Shown piece by piece: positions 11,401-24,600 of a DNA stretch of 64,000 bases. The DNA is from Brachypodius melanocephalos (taxonomy: Eukaryota > Chordata > Aves > Passeriformes > Pycnonotidae): the NCBI GenBank assembly GCA_013398615.1, contig VZSR01003807.1, positions 968,944 through 1,032,943 of the forward strand, in the 5' to 3' direction. Positions within the stretch are counted from its first letter, which is position 1. Each line of letters begins with the position of its first letter. The translations under genes were made by a program, and so were the position numbers. The notes beneath the pieces were generated by a model. It did no database searches. It was not told where the DNA came from and saw only the letters and a program-made list of their open reading frames with translations.

Positions 11401-13945
11401 TAAAGCTCCTCTTCCTGAAGTTCCTGAGGAGTGCAGTTCATGTAGTGCTGAATATGTAGTTCATGTAGTTCATGCAGTTCATGTAGTGCTGTTTTCACAC
11501 AATTTTGTGCATGGTGAGAGTAATTATGTTTGCATGTTTGTGTAATTCATGGGAAATTGTGGTTCCTACAACCCCAACAGATAATTTTATCAATACTAGT
11601 CTTTATAGTAAACATGTTTCAGTTAGGTACATATAAATACGGGTTTTTGTTTTCCTTTTGTTACTCAGTTTTTGTTGTTTATTAGGTTAATTTAGTAAAC
11701 ATATAGACATGTTCAGAAAATAAAGTATTTCTCTTGCCTATCCAAGTAAATTTCTATTTCAGAAATGTTTTCTATTTACTGTAAATAATGTGGTGAGGAT
11801 GTACCTAAAGCAGAGAACATTTTTAGGGTCTACTGTAGATGAATCTTAGATCTACTGTGGACTGCATGTATGGTGGAACAATCATTAAACTTTAGGATAT
11901 TTGTTTCTTTGTTTTACTTATCTTTCATTTGATATAATAGATTAGATCTTATCTACCCAATAGATAATCTTGGGTATTACATGGAATTTTATTACTTGAA
12001 GAAGAGAACCCTTCAGAAAACCGTGCCTTTTGTTGGTGTGTTCCAAAAGGAGACCTCATCAAGTTTTCTTTCCCAGAGTAAATAGCTCATAATTTATCTG
12101 TAGCTTTTTTTCCCAGGCACAAGTAGATGTTTCTGAAAGGGTAAGAAACTGTTTATGGAAGAGATACCTTGAATTTTTTGTTGAGCTCTCTCAATATAGA
12201 TCTATAATCTTGAATATGGACATAGTTAATGGTTTTACTCTGAAGAAAGAAGGATTTCTGTTTTTAGGTGTGCCCCTGGATGCGAATGAGAACTTTCCTT
12301 TTAACTGATTCTTGGCATATCTCTTTGTATGCAGAAACCATCAAAACTATTTGAGTTTACCCATGTACAAATTGTCTCACACATCAGGGTTGCTTAGGCT
12401 TAGTAGGAAGAGTTGGCTTTGTTTTGGTTTCATGCATGTTATATTTGATTTTCTTCCTGGATGTCGGTCTCTGCTGTTCTTTTTTTTCTTACAGCAGCAA
12501 TTACCAAAATCAAAACCAGTAATGTGAGTCTTACTGTGCTGTCTGTACTACCCCACTCACTGCCACTAATTGTGTTACCTCTTACCTGCATTTCTAACTC
12601 CAATTAAGCATCTGGGTTTTTTCTTAATAATACATTTCCCTTAGAAATAAAGTTAGAAACTTACAGTTTATATGATAGTAATTCTTTTTATGGTTAAAAC
12701 TTTCAACGGGAGAGTTAGCCTTAAAAATAGTAAAGGAAACATCCATCAGGGAGATAAAGAAAGAAAATACTAACTTTTCTTCTAGTTTCTCACTCTCCAA
12801 AGAATTAGGACCATTTGGTTAATGGGCTTTCCTGGCTAAATAAACATCATCTATGTAGATTTCAGCACCTTGTCACTTTAACCATTTATTATCACCAAGT
12901 GTTCCTAACTGATCTGCAGCTGCTGCATGTCACATAAAAAAGGAAGAGGTGTTACCAAATGTAGCTTAATTAGTCCACATTTAAAATTCACACCTCGTTT
13001 TATTTAACTACAGAAGCAGCCATACTTTATGGTACGATTCTGTCTTTTATTGAGATTCTCAAGCATAACCAGTTAGCTGCTCTGTTATTTCACGTGCATT
13101 AGTGTTTATTTTGATAACAGATTAAATTTAATTTGAATGAGGAGCAAATTTCGCATTAGCCCACACATGTCACAAGCTGGGAGACAGCAGCATGGGGTAA
13201 ATATTAAAAATTTAGAGACAAGCGTGAATGATACTAGAGAAAGTCTGGAAAGATCCATTATTCATAACTGATGACAGTTCTTTTGTGTGTGTTTGCAAAA
13301 GTGTTCCATACAGTAGCCTAGGAAGTGAAAAATACCAGATCGCCTTGGGTTTTGTTTGCAGACTGGAACGTGCAGCTGGGGAGTCAGACCCACACAGTGC
13401 CTTGTGCAGAATGCTGCTCAGCACCCAGTGGCATAGGTGTTCATTAAAACAGGTGATCACCAGGGAGACAGTGTGAGCATCCTTCAGGGACCCCTGATAT
13501 GCTAACTCTAGCAGAGAGAGAGAAAAACAGATCTGGTCGTTCTCTGCTGAATCGCTGTTTTGTGATGAAGTGAGCCTCATTTAATGCTGCGCATCCCCAA
13601 GGCAAAGAACACGCTTGCACGCAAACTTTGCCTTTGCATAGGTTAAATGCTTGCTCTCTCAAGGTTGTCTGTGTTGTTGTAAGGGTTGAATTCAGGCCAC
13701 TCTGCTTAAACGTGCCTGTATTCAATAAATTTTGTTTAAATTACGGGCCATTTTTTTTGTTAATTCCTTTTCTTCAAATGCAAGTTTTGTCAAATACATT
13801 TTATTTTTGACTCTGTGGTCCTGGCAAGTGCCAAGAGCATTTCATTTCCTTTCCTGCCAGAGCAGTCATTTCCTTTCAGATTGTAATGAGGTAGACATGT
13901 TTTATCTTGTTGCTGCCAAAATAAAGTAATGGATTTCTTTCGTAG
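8446..13945 (+). other. FAM120B: FAM120B intron, 5.5 kb
   Basis: Single-copy A+T-rich sequence. It includes a small imperfect 9-bp tandem repeat near 11.43-11.49 kb. I see no CR1 fragment and no supported exon. Several short open frames begin with ATG but none has splice sites and family-like sequence together. Confidence 0.7.
11433..11491. repeat. Imperfect short tandem repeat (TTCATGTAG-like)
   Basis: The 9-bp unit TTCATGTAG and close variants (TTCATGCAG, AATATGTAG) recur about five times, interrupted by TGCTG. It keeps a reading frame open that would encode a Val/His-rich stretch, but there is no sign of a real exon. Confidence 0.6.
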
Positions 13946-14118
13946 GTGGAACACCTAATTTGAAAACACTGTGGCTTGCCAAAGGGCCTGACGTGGAGAA
14001 GCAACGGTATAGAACATTTCTGGCATGCTTTCACCTTCAAGATGAGATGGAAGAACTCCAGGCTCTGGAAGCACCTGTTGCAGGATTCTGCTGCTTGCTG
14101 GTCTATCTGATGATGCAG
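13946..14118 (+). CDS. FAM120B: FAM120B coding exon (visible residues 93-150)
   Basis: The acceptor is TTCGTAG/GTGG and the donor is ATGCAG/GTAAGA. It is 173 nt long, starts in phase 1 and ends in phase 0. It encodes GGTPNLKTLWLAKGPDVEKQ, then RYRTFLACFHLQDEMEELQA and LEAPVAGFCCLLVYLMMQ. The family pattern GGTP-LK-LWL...LLACF...EELQA-E-P---CCLL-YL matches FAM120A and FAM120B. It looks like a helical segment ending in a hydrophobic, Cys-containing helix; I see no transmembrane role known for the family. Confidence 0.9.
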
Positions 14119-17100
14119 GTAAGAGGGATGGTTGCTTTTTCCTCAGCTGTCAGCCCTGATGAGCGCAAAGGACGAATAAACTGGTTTTTGCTAGCCTGTG
14201 CTGGGCATTTCTCTTAATCCTTACTGTAGGCATGGCTGATCAAATATAATAGTACTGCATTACAGTATTTTTAATTACTCCACTTAACATGCACCATCCT
14301 GTTCAAGAAATAACTTGGAGTTTTTAGTAGCTAATCATAACTCTCACATGCCCGTTGCAAAACTCCTGGGGCAGTCTAGCAGAGAGTATGAACTGAGGGA
14401 TTTCCCCTGCTCTTTGGGACCTGTTTCCAAATTAAAGTTGCTCCTTTTGTGTTTCCTTGGTGTCATCAAAAGGAGACATTCCCTCAGGTGACCATGCAGA
14501 CTGTGTGCAAACAGACAATATAAACAGTTTGTCAGCTCTCACTACTTTTTCATGCCTTCTTGTCAGTCTATTAATTTTCAAGCCAGAATTGAGGATATGG
14601 CTCTTCTCATTAAATTCTGAGTAATAGGAGATCATTAGGTAGCACTTCTGTTATAATTCCAAATAGTTGGCAGCCTGCACACTACCTTACTTGTAATAAA
14701 AAGGGACACAAGATTAAATACAATATTGCTTCATTATTTACTTTTCTCTTAGGAATTTAATATATTGTCCGTACTTGCCACATTTCAAATGGTGATCTCA
14801 CAAGCAGATTCTCCTCTCTGAGGATGCGCAAATTATGTATTTATCTAATCTGATAAGCTCAGCTTCACTTGTACTTAAACTGAACTGCATTTTGTCTTTT
14901 GTTTTGCTTTTTTAGACTTCAATTTCCTCAATAACAAATTTGTACTGGTGTGTGATACATGAAAACAAGTTCTTCCTGACTTTTCCTTTCATTTCCCTTT
15001 ATGTATTCACTCAAAGTTAGATGACATATTGAGGAAGTACGTATGAGAATTACACAAATGATCTATATAGGGGTTTTTTCTTTAATTTTCATATAATAGA
15101 ATACAAATTGAAAAAATTTTGAAGATAATACTTATTAAACATCATTTCATGCCTTGCAGTTTCAAGTCAGCAAGATATATATCATGTACCTACCTTTTAA
15201 CATACTTGAGGTGTTTTTCCTATTAGAATATGAAAATGCAGTTTAATTTATCACTATTTAACTTATTTATTGAGTTATTCTGTGCACCATTTCATAGCAT
15301 GATAACTAAATTAATTGAGAAGGGTTTCTTTAGTGGGATTAAGAAGAGGAGTAACAGGATGGAACAGCTACAGAAATGTGGATTTACTGAACCTTGACCA
15401 CAAGATATTAATAAAATAGGAAAAAAAGTTTGTCAGGAAAATGGTTTTCAGAACTTATTGTTCAGTGGCCACTGTTATAAATGGAGACAAAATCAGATTT
15501 ACAGCTCTTGCTTTCAACAGGAGTAACAGCAGAGAGATCATGCAAAGGGCTCAGTTTGATGGAAGGTTTTTCATGGCAGTGCCAGTTTCTCCAAAACTTC
15601 CCCATTTTCCTGATTCTCTTCTGCCCTTGGAGCTGATGCAATCTACCCTGGGAACCAGACTGGGGAACTGATTTGGAGTAAAATGTTTTTCTTTGCTGAA
15701 TTATTTTAAACTTTTGTTATTTGCTCTGATATTGTCTGTTTGTTCTCTTGGGATGTTTGAGAGGAAAACAGGAGGGCAAAAAGTGTCAGTAGCCATGCTT
15801 TGAGCTGGCCATATTGCTTCCATTTGTTTTATAGCTGAGAAAACAAGGCTTGTCTAGCTGTGTTCAGACTCTTGTCTTTACACTTTAGTCTTAAAAATTT
15901 TATTAGAGAAGAAAGGTGAATTGTTTCCTCAGAAATTATTTAAGTTAAGAAAATTGTAGATTGCCTTGAAATAGGCTTGAAGTCTTCCTTCAGCTCATAT
16001 GAGGGAAAATAAACTTCTTAAAAGTTTCATTAGTTATAACTTAATCTAAGCTAAAAATGAGGGGTTTTGCAGGAACCAGCATACTGACCAACCCATCTGG
16101 CTTCCTCAGAATGTATGTGCAAGTATTTAATGAAAACTTCAGATGCATTTTTTTTAAAGTAAGAAAAAAAAAAAATCCAGTGAACAAACTTTAACAATGT
16201 AAAAAAAGTGTTGATGTGAAAAATTTTTTTCAAGGGTACTTTTCAAATATTCTCTAAATTAAGAACAAAAATAGTGAGAAAATTACAAAATATTAGGTCT
16301 GTCTTTAAAGTTTGCAAAAAAGTGAATGAGTTTAAATCAAAGAGTGAAGCCTCCAGACAAAGGGGAATTTTCTCTTTAAATCTCTAAGAGTTTTGGATTA
16401 AATCTGACAGTGGAATTATGATAACTCACCAAGTTTTATTACTGAATAAAGTATTTCTCTAAAGAAATGTTTTTACATTTGTGAGTATTTTTGGCTGATC
16501 TGCTCTGTTAGGGGCATTTTCTTGCTGTTGACTTGCAAGCAATCTTTGATTTCCTTTTCTAAGGACAAAATTGTGCAAGTATTGTTTTGTAGATAAAAGT
16601 CACTTTTTCTGTTACTTCATTGTATAAAATGTGCATGTTTAGTAAATCTCTCTTGTTGTCATCTACACAAAGGTGACACTTGACTTGAATTACAGGGTAA
16701 AGCAGGGCCATTATCAGATCTTAGCAGACAGGTGGAGTTAATGAATACCAAGGAGCATTTTGAAAGCTTAAAATGTTTCTCATATCCTTCACATTCTTGT
16801 GCTTTATGCAAAATTTAACGGGCATCATAGAGGGGAAAGTATTTTGCAGTGGGACAAGCAGTGGGACCTGATTAAAAAAAACAAATTGGATGGATGATTT
16901 TTATCCTGTTAAAAGAAAGGCAGTGCAGAGCTTTAGGCAGCCTCCTAAGTGTTCTGTATGCCCACAATGCACATTTCCACACTTTGCAAGAGAAACCTTT
17001 CCTCAAGTTCCAATTGATGAGGAATTGTAATGCTTTATGGATCTCACTTTGGGCTCTCAGGATATCCTCACCTGCTGTAACAGATCTGTGGTCTTGGTGC

Positions 17101-17915
17101 ACTTGTATAATACAGTGTTTTGTAAGAGTAAGGAAAGAATTAGAACTCGACTGGTCCTGTCATGGAATCATGCCAGCTGCTCTCAAGGTGCAGTCTTTCT
17201 TCTGAGCTGATCATGTGCCTCTGCAAAATCTCAAACCACTTTTTCACAGTAGAAAAAGTGCCCATTCTCCCTTTACTGATAGAAGTGAGCTGTTACATCA
17301 GTTTGGAATTGTCATGTCCATTTCCTCACTTGAACATTTTAGGTTTGAATTTTTAGTTTTCCCTGCTTCCACATGTAGCCTCAAAATCTAAAAGAAATCA
17401 AAAATGTTTTGGTAAATACTGAAATTTAGGTTTAAAATAGGTAATTGAAATATTTTTAAATATTTTTGAAATTTGTTACAGATAAATGGTAATGACCTAA
17501 TGGTCATCATATTTGTGGCTAATTGAGGTGGTTTTTATCCTATGTCTTGATTATAAAGGAATTTTTTTTAAAATCTCCTTTTTTTTACCTATGTATGATG
17601 TTACAGAGAGGGAGGAATTTGCTGTTATTAAGAAACTCTAAGGGAAGTGGAGAAGGGAATAAATGAAGGGTAGGCATTTTGTTTGGTGTGTGGAAATCCA
17701 TGTATATTCACTATACACAAATGTTGGGGTGTGCACTTCATTCAAGCTGTGAAAGAAAATACTTTGTTCCCCGTGTTTTCCTAGAGGATGCATGGTGGCC
17801 ATCATTACATGAGGTCACTGTTCCAAGTTTGATGTGCTTGAGCAAGAGGATTCAATTTTTAGAAAGTTTCTCTTCAGAGCCTTCAGATAATGTGCCATTT
17901 TTTCATCTGTTTTAG
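14119..17915 (+). other. FAM120B: FAM120B intron, 3.8 kb
   Basis: A+T-rich intron with homopolymer A and T runs (around 16.15 kb and 17.56 kb). No recognised mobile element or exon. The acceptor is TCTGTTTTAG just before 17916. Confidence 0.7.
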
Positions 17916-18008
17916 GTCAGTAGCCTCTCTCTGGAGGACTTAAATGCATTTCTGGCACTTGTTCTCTGCCTCAAAGGGAAGTCAGCAGCTCAACTGACAG
18001 GCCTGCAG
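17916..18008 (+). CDS. FAM120B: FAM120B coding exon (visible residues 151-181)
   Basis: A 93-nt symmetric exon (phase 0/0), with acceptor TTTTAG/GTC and donor CTGCAG/GTATGG. It encodes VSSLSLEDLNAFLALVLCL followed by KGKSAAQLTGLQ. The family equivalent is V--L-LEDL-AF-AQ-LCL-GKS--QL. Because it is a multiple of three, skipping it would remove 31 residues without a frameshift. It precedes the longest intron of the gene. Confidence 0.88.
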
Positions 18009-21000
18009 GTATGGACTGGAACAATTGTACAACATGAAATATTCCTGGTAACATTGTGATAAATGTTTTGGGGGTAAATCGTTCTACATTCTTTTTTATA
18101 AAGATATAGGAGCTAAGGGTCAAGGTAAATATATAGGCTTTTCATATTGCTGTATTTTGTGTGAATATTTATATTTGCTAATCACACAAAAAATTAAAAT
18201 AGAAGGGGCATTTTGTATTGGTTGCAGTCCTAAAGTGATCAAATTATTCTCAGATTTCCTCCTTCCTTAGCTTCCAAACTTCCATCTTATAAAAAACTGG
18301 TAATGGTGAATCCTGTCTTACAACATTGTTTCATTTTTTTTACTGAGGAGGATTTTTTTTTTGGACATAGGTTGTATGAAAATCTCTAGATTAAATATAA
18401 TTTTGGTATTGAGGGAAAATATAAACAGTATAACCCTAACCAGAAAAAAGTTACCTAATGTGACTTACTGCAATGAAAACCATTTGGATTACACTAGTCT
18501 GTAACTATTTGGAAGTTCTTTTAAATATTTTATATGTACTCCATGCAAATCTGGTCTTTCCTTTCTTTTCTTCTGCCTTTTCACGTGTGGGTTGAAGGTT
18601 CCTGGATGATTATTGCAGAAGAACCATTTGAACAGTTCTTCCTGCATATGAAATTATGCAAGAGTATTTTCAATTTTGTAGCCAATTGTAATCAAAATTG
18701 TAATCAAAGTATTAGCAGTGTGTAGCACAGATTCCACATGTCAGTTGCTATTTGAGTTGTGGTTTGCATAAGAGTAAGTGGGAAAGGGTTAGAAATGGGT
18801 AGAACCTTAACATATCTTTGTTCTGTAAATCTTGCTTGTATTTCCAATAAATTCCCTGTTTCTTTGAGCAGTCCATGAGAGGATTTTGTAAGTACTTTTT
18901 GTTGTTCTCAAGGTAGCACTCCTGTTACTATCCATTTGTTTCCAGTGCACCAGTACCAAAATAACAACAAACCAGTGTGATTCCAGTTCCATTATTTGAT
19001 TCTTTATAACAGATGAAGTCCAGGCTGCTGTAAGTTTCTTCATACTCATCACAGATTTGATTTGTAGCTTTGAAAAGGGAGCAGTGAAAGGAAGGCAATA
19101 TGGAATACAGCAGAAATGTAGGATTTATTGCTGTCAAGTACATTTCTGCATGTAGTGTTGCACTCAGCATTGGAGGATCAGTACTTCATCAAGCCTGCAT
19201 GGCAGTCATGCAGCAACAGCATAAAGGAAATCAAGCCCAAGCAGGAAGTGTTGAAACAGCTTGTTTATAGATGCACTTACAAGGATTGTTACATAAGTTT
19301 CTAAAGTGTTTCAAAGTTTATTCTACTTGAATTGGAGGTCTTTGTGTGATTCATTTGTGTTGTGACTCTTTGAAAATATAAATCTGCATCCAAACATATA
19401 ACATTAATCAATGTGTATTACTTACCAGCATTGTGCTGATTGAAGGTTGTTCCCAAACCTTTGTTTCTTACCCATAAAGCTTATGGCAGATCAGCTATGC
19501 ACACAGAAGTGCATGAAGTGTCAAGCTGGTCTTACACTGTGTCATGTATCACTTTATGAAGTGGACAATTTTCTGTACCACACCACTTTGTAGATCTGCT
19601 CCTTGTCTTATTCTATCAGAATTCATCATAGTGCCTTTGGTAATAGTTTGAGCCAGAATAAATCCTTCTGAAGGGAACAGGGAGGGCAGAGCTTGGTCTC
19701 TTTCTCTTCTGAGGTTACGAATACATAAATAAGGGTTTCAGAACTTTCCCTCATTGCCTTCAAATTAACCTCTTTTCCTGTGTTTTGATGACCTGAATTT
19801 CCCTGTGGAAAAAAGTTGCTGCTTCTCAGTTGTACATGTATCTGTCAAGCTATATCAAGAATAGAGGATTTAACAATGTCCTGGGAATTCTCTCTTGAAA
19901 GGGCAGGAGACTAAATAAACAGAATATCTTATACAAATATTCTAAGAATAAGGATCAATAAAGCAAGCTTTCTGAGAATTACCATTCTAGCATTTCATTT
20001 TCAAAATCCCATCTCAGAATAGCTTAATCTGTTTTTATTCATTACTGTATTTATTTAGTGATTTTACAAAATTGAGTTATGTTCAACAGAATCATTGAGT
20101 TATTTTAATAGTTAGTGAATAAGGTGTCAATAGGTATTTAACAGCTTAATTTTCTAGATATTTGGATCCAAGTGCAATGAATTACACTACCATGTAGGTT
20201 AATAAATGGAGTTTATAGTAAGAAATCAGGAATAGAGTTTAATCTGTTTACCATATTTTTTATTTTCCATTGAAAAGTTAAAACTGATCCCTAGAAACAG
20301 CTTAATCACAAAGCTTCCAAGGCAGTTATGGTAAAATTAGTCAGCATCTGCAAAATTTTATCTAGATATTTTCTCATTTGCCATTTTGGACTTAACATTA
20401 TAGTATTGTTTAAATGTAGGAAAAATGTTTATTTCTTGTAAACAGTTCTGTGAAGAACACGAATTTGATTTTTTAAAAAAATACTCTCTTTCTGTAAAGA
20501 AGTCCATTAGCAAATATGTTTTAGCAGAAAACTTAACTTCCCTATGAAATATGAGAGAAAATATAAATAGAGCCCATTCTGATGGAATGAAGAGAGTGTT
20601 TCAGCCTTCACTTTCAAATCTACTTTCTAATATGCTGTCCATATTTCATGGTTAATGAGATCCATAAACCCACAAGTCTATGGAACAGAAAAGTCTATGG
20701 TTTGAATAAAGTGGGTTAAAGCCATAAAAAATATAGCTTATCTCATGCTGAAAGAAAGTGGGCTGTGAACATGTAACTACATTGTACATTAAATATTACT
20801 TTCTGAGAATAACATAATGTTTATACATGAAGATTTGATTATTTTTCAAGATCGATGGTTTCAAAATACCAAAATGTGCACACGATAGAAAAGACATTTT
20901 TCTGGTTAGATTTTTTTTCTAGTTTTCTTGTGCTGCCCCCCCCTTATATGGTAGATTAGCATTCTACTTTGCCCAAGCCTCCCATAGAGCTTATACATAA

Positions 21001-21851
21001 GGTCAGAATTAAATTTTGGACCCCAGGTTGTCTGTTTCCCTTCTTTCTATTTTAATCTGGTGTGTGGTGTTGGCAAAAAGCCCAGGGAGCCATCAGTCTG
21101 ACTTTGAGGCCACTGCAGAGAGAAAGAGGCACCAGCAGTTGTGCTTCCAGACTTGTTTCTTACATTGTGCTGGCTCTGGTTGTTTACAAGTGCATTTACA
21201 GGTCAGCTTTCACCAGTAATGCATGTAAAATACTGCCCAAACAGGAAAACCCGTAATGACTGAGAAACACAATTACATTTTTCTAAGATATGTTGAAACG
21301 TGTGACTATATGAAAAATTTGTATTGGAAGTGTAAAGCTATGAATCACGTCTTTTCTGAAAGTTGTGACCAAAGATGAGATGGAAAATTTTGTTAAAAAG
21401 GAAATACAAAGTGGAAATTGATAGATAAATGTTGACTCCTGATAAATGAGTTTTAAAGTGAAATGTGTGTCAGAAAATAGGAAATCAAAGTTAATAGCAG
21501 GTGCATGGGTGGGCATACACATCACTGCTGGAATTTAGACCATTTACAAACCCTCTATAGTTTTGCTTTAAAATGTCCCATTATGCCAGAATATCTGCTT
21601 AAGAGTAATAACATCTTTTGTACCACCTGTGAAAGGAGCAGTTTGGCTGCATATGGGGTGTTAGACAGTCAAGTGCTGAAATATATTTCTTCAAAATTTT
21701 AAGAGCTTTTTGTAATTCAAAATTGTAACTGATGTGAAATGAGCCCGATAATTTTAGATGAAGTTATAAGATTCAGAGAGTCTTTGCAACTTGTTTGCAA
21801 ATGAACTTTCACACAATATGTATTAGATATTATTTAATTTGCTTTTGGAAT

Positions 21852-21908
21852 AGTAATAATAATAATAATAACAATAATAACAATAATAACAACAACAATA
21901 ATAATAAA
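21852..21908. repeat. (AAT/AAC)n microsatellite
   Basis: About 57 bp of AAT units interspersed with AAC units, typical of an ageing trinucleotide microsatellite. Confidence 0.92.
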
Positions 21909-22020
21909 TGCTTAGCAAACTAGTTAACCAGCTTGAAACCTGGAAATATCTTTAGCAAGAATTTTAGTTGCACAGAACTTTAGAGTATTTTTCATTGTAC
22001 AGTCTCACGGAAGCAAAACC

Positions 22021-22076
22021 ACCTTGGTTTTATACCTTGGTTTACCTTGGTATTATACCAATATTACACAAGGTAT
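22021..22076. repeat. ACCTTGG mini-repeat cluster
   Basis: ACCTTGG occurs three times in 30 bp, two of them in TTATACCTTGG or a similar context, followed by an inverted ACAAGGTAT segment. Probably local slippage; no function inferred. Confidence 0.4.
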
Positions 22077-23400
22077 TTTTCTCTGAATATTTTCCTGAGG
22101 GATACTTGGCCACATCCATTTTAGACAGCAGTATGTTTTAGAGTCATAGGAAATAGTGTAGGTGTCTTGGTTGAGATCCCTCAGATTCAAAGAAGGAAAT
22201 TGCTACATCTATTCTGAGTTTGTTCTTCTATGCCATGCAGACAGAAAAGCATAAATAATACCCAGATTTTGAACACTCGATAATTTAAATCTCCTGAAGT
22301 GTTGGCAAGCCAAGCTATGTTTGTTAACACCATCATGTGTGATATTTTTCCAGCAAATCCCAAACAGACTTTGTGAGCTATCTGTATTTTTCAAAGTACA
22401 ATTGTTAAAAAAAATCTCTTTTTTCCCCCAGGGAGTGTATGTTTATTGTGTCTGTGTGACTGTTTCCTAATTAATATTTGCTTGAAGTCTGATTGGATTG
22501 AGTAAAACACAATAAATAATAATAAAATGCAAATAAGAATATTGTAAAGATCTTAGGGATAAACCATTCTTATATACAAAGGACCTGCTTCTGTGATGTA
22601 CATTAGTATTAACTAAAATGGAATTTGAGTGCATTCCCAGATGTACCCTGAATCAGGGTTTATATTCCCTCAAAATTTGCATCTGTCAAAAGTGTTTTGA
22701 AAATTATAGGCAAGATTGTAACTGGCAGGTGGTGGATAACAGGAGGGATTGAGGTGATTTGCTGATCTTGGCATTGCTTCCCAGCCCATTTTCTATGCTG
22801 TGGTCTTTAGGTTTCCTCAGTGTTCTGGGCTAATCTGGAACTAAAGTGCAGCAGTATGAGATGTGATTTCAAGTTGGGATTGGTTCAGCCCCTGTTCAAA
22901 ATTAGAAATATTCTTCTCATATACTCAAGATAATCTTAAATGATCGAGTCCAAATAGAACAGTTGTACTGCACTAACATGGGTCAAGCATTAGTGCAAAT
23001 ACAATTATGTTTCAGGAGCTGTAGTTACCCACTGCTTACAGCTCTTTTCAAAGACCCATCTCTAAATTAGTGGCTATTTTCATAAGCATCTTCTCAAGTT
23101 CTGAAGAAAGTTTTCTTAGTCCACTGATGATTAGCTCTACCTTTTTTGCTGCAGTTGGTTTATAAGCATATTAAAAAGAAATCTTAGGCTTAACTAACCT
23201 ATTCAACTTGCAGACAAGATTGGTGTTCTGCCCCACTCTCTCCATTTTCTATTTGACAAAATTTGGTGTCTTTATTAGTATTATTAGTCTATTTCCCTGA
23301 ACATTTTTTGCAGTTGATGTGAGCCCCAGTACCAGAATTCACATAGCTGTGTAAAATTCTGTTATATAAAATGGCAGAAATACAAACCACAGCATAACTA

Positions 23401-23745
23401 GATCACAGAATTGTCATGGTTGGAAGAGACCTCCAAGATCACCTAGTCCAACCATCAGCCCAGCCCCACCATATTCACCCCTAAACAACATCCCCAAGTG
23501 CCACCTTCAGATGCTTCTTGAACACTTCCAGAGATGGCAGCTTCACCACCTCCCTGGGCAGCTTATTCCAGTGCCTAACCACTCTTGCAGCGAAAAAAAA
23601 TTCTATTATCTAATCTTTATCTCTCCTGTTGCAGCTTAAGGCCATTTTTCTCTTGTCCTTTCACTTGAAGCATGCCAGAAGAGACCAACCCCCACCTCAC
23701 TCCAGCCTCCTTTCAGGTAGCTGTAGAGAGCTGAGTTGTAGATCA
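23401..23745 (-). mobile_element. CR1 LINE fragment (3' end, minus orientation)
   Basis: Reading + to -, the block starts with the reverse complement of the CR1 3' terminus (CACAGAATTGTCATGGTTGG) and continues with AGAGACCTCCAAGATCACCT, AGTCCAACC and a CCCTGGGCAGC-TTCCAGTGCC segment, all typical of avian CR1 untranslated and 3' sequence. It fades near 23745, so the copy is strongly 5'-truncated as CR1 copies usually are. It is the best preserved of the four fragments. A reverse transcriptase domain is absent. Confidence 0.93.
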
Positions 23746-24344
23746 TCTCTTCTACTTTGTGAAAAATACTCATTTGTTTAGATGGATTCTGTTTGCCCAG
23801 GGAGAAAATCTTGCACTAGGTTTTGAGCAGGGGTCTTAAAAAGAGGATTTTTATTCCTTTGTGGAAGATGGTCTTGCATTTTTCTGCATAACTTTGTAAG
23901 TTTGCTGTATGTTTCTGTGAATTTTCCCCTTTACTGTCCTGTAGCTCATAATTAGCAAGATTTTAACAATATGAAAATAGCAGCAATATTTCAGTTATAA
24001 ATTGCTTTTAGACTGCATATAGCTTAAAGAATATTTCAGGATGCTTAAGGTAAAAGACACTCTGGAATTTCAGATAACAAAATTGCTGTTAATTTTTAAT
24101 CCATGCCAAATAATATTGCAGGAAGTGAAACATGGTTATTAGCAGTGAGGGGTAATAAAGCTCTCCCAAAATATCAAGCAAACTGACAGCTTTGAAAAAG
24201 CCAGAGATAACTTATTGTAGAGAAGGGAAAATAAATATTTCTGGTATCAACTGACACTTTCCTGCCAAGTTTGTGCTGGTCAAAGTGTACGTTTACTTCT
24301 GAGTTCAATAGCGCTCACTTCCTTGCACGCTGTATGCCAGAGGG

Positions 24345-24600
24345 AGCGAGCAGCCCGTGCGGCTTGGAGGTGGTGTTTGCGTGGCGTAGGTGGGGTTGCT
24401 CCCCACTGCCTTTGAGGGCTGACCTGTGTCCCCCAGGGCAGGTGACATCCAGGGGCTGGAGCAGGGAGGGGATGGAGCTGTCGGGAAGCGGTGGCACGCG
24501 CGCACCTGCCCGTCATCTGCTGGGGGCCGCCCGCACCTGCCCGCGCGCCTCTGTCACGCCTGAGCAGGAATGCGAGCTGCACATCTGTCCAGGCTGCTCC
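24345..24600. promoter_or_regulatory. Intronic GC-rich / CpG-containing island
   Basis: An abrupt GC-rich stretch in otherwise A+T-rich intron, with several CpGs (GCGCGC runs near 24500 and 24543). The 12-mer CGCACCTGCCCG occurs twice (24501-24512 and 24532-24543) and CAGGTG lies at about 24439. CACCTG/CAGGTG is the ZEB/SNAI-class E-box core. No TATA box, clear exon or convincing open frame is associated. It could be an intronic enhancer or cryptic promoter, or simply a GC-rich relic. Confidence 0.35.
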
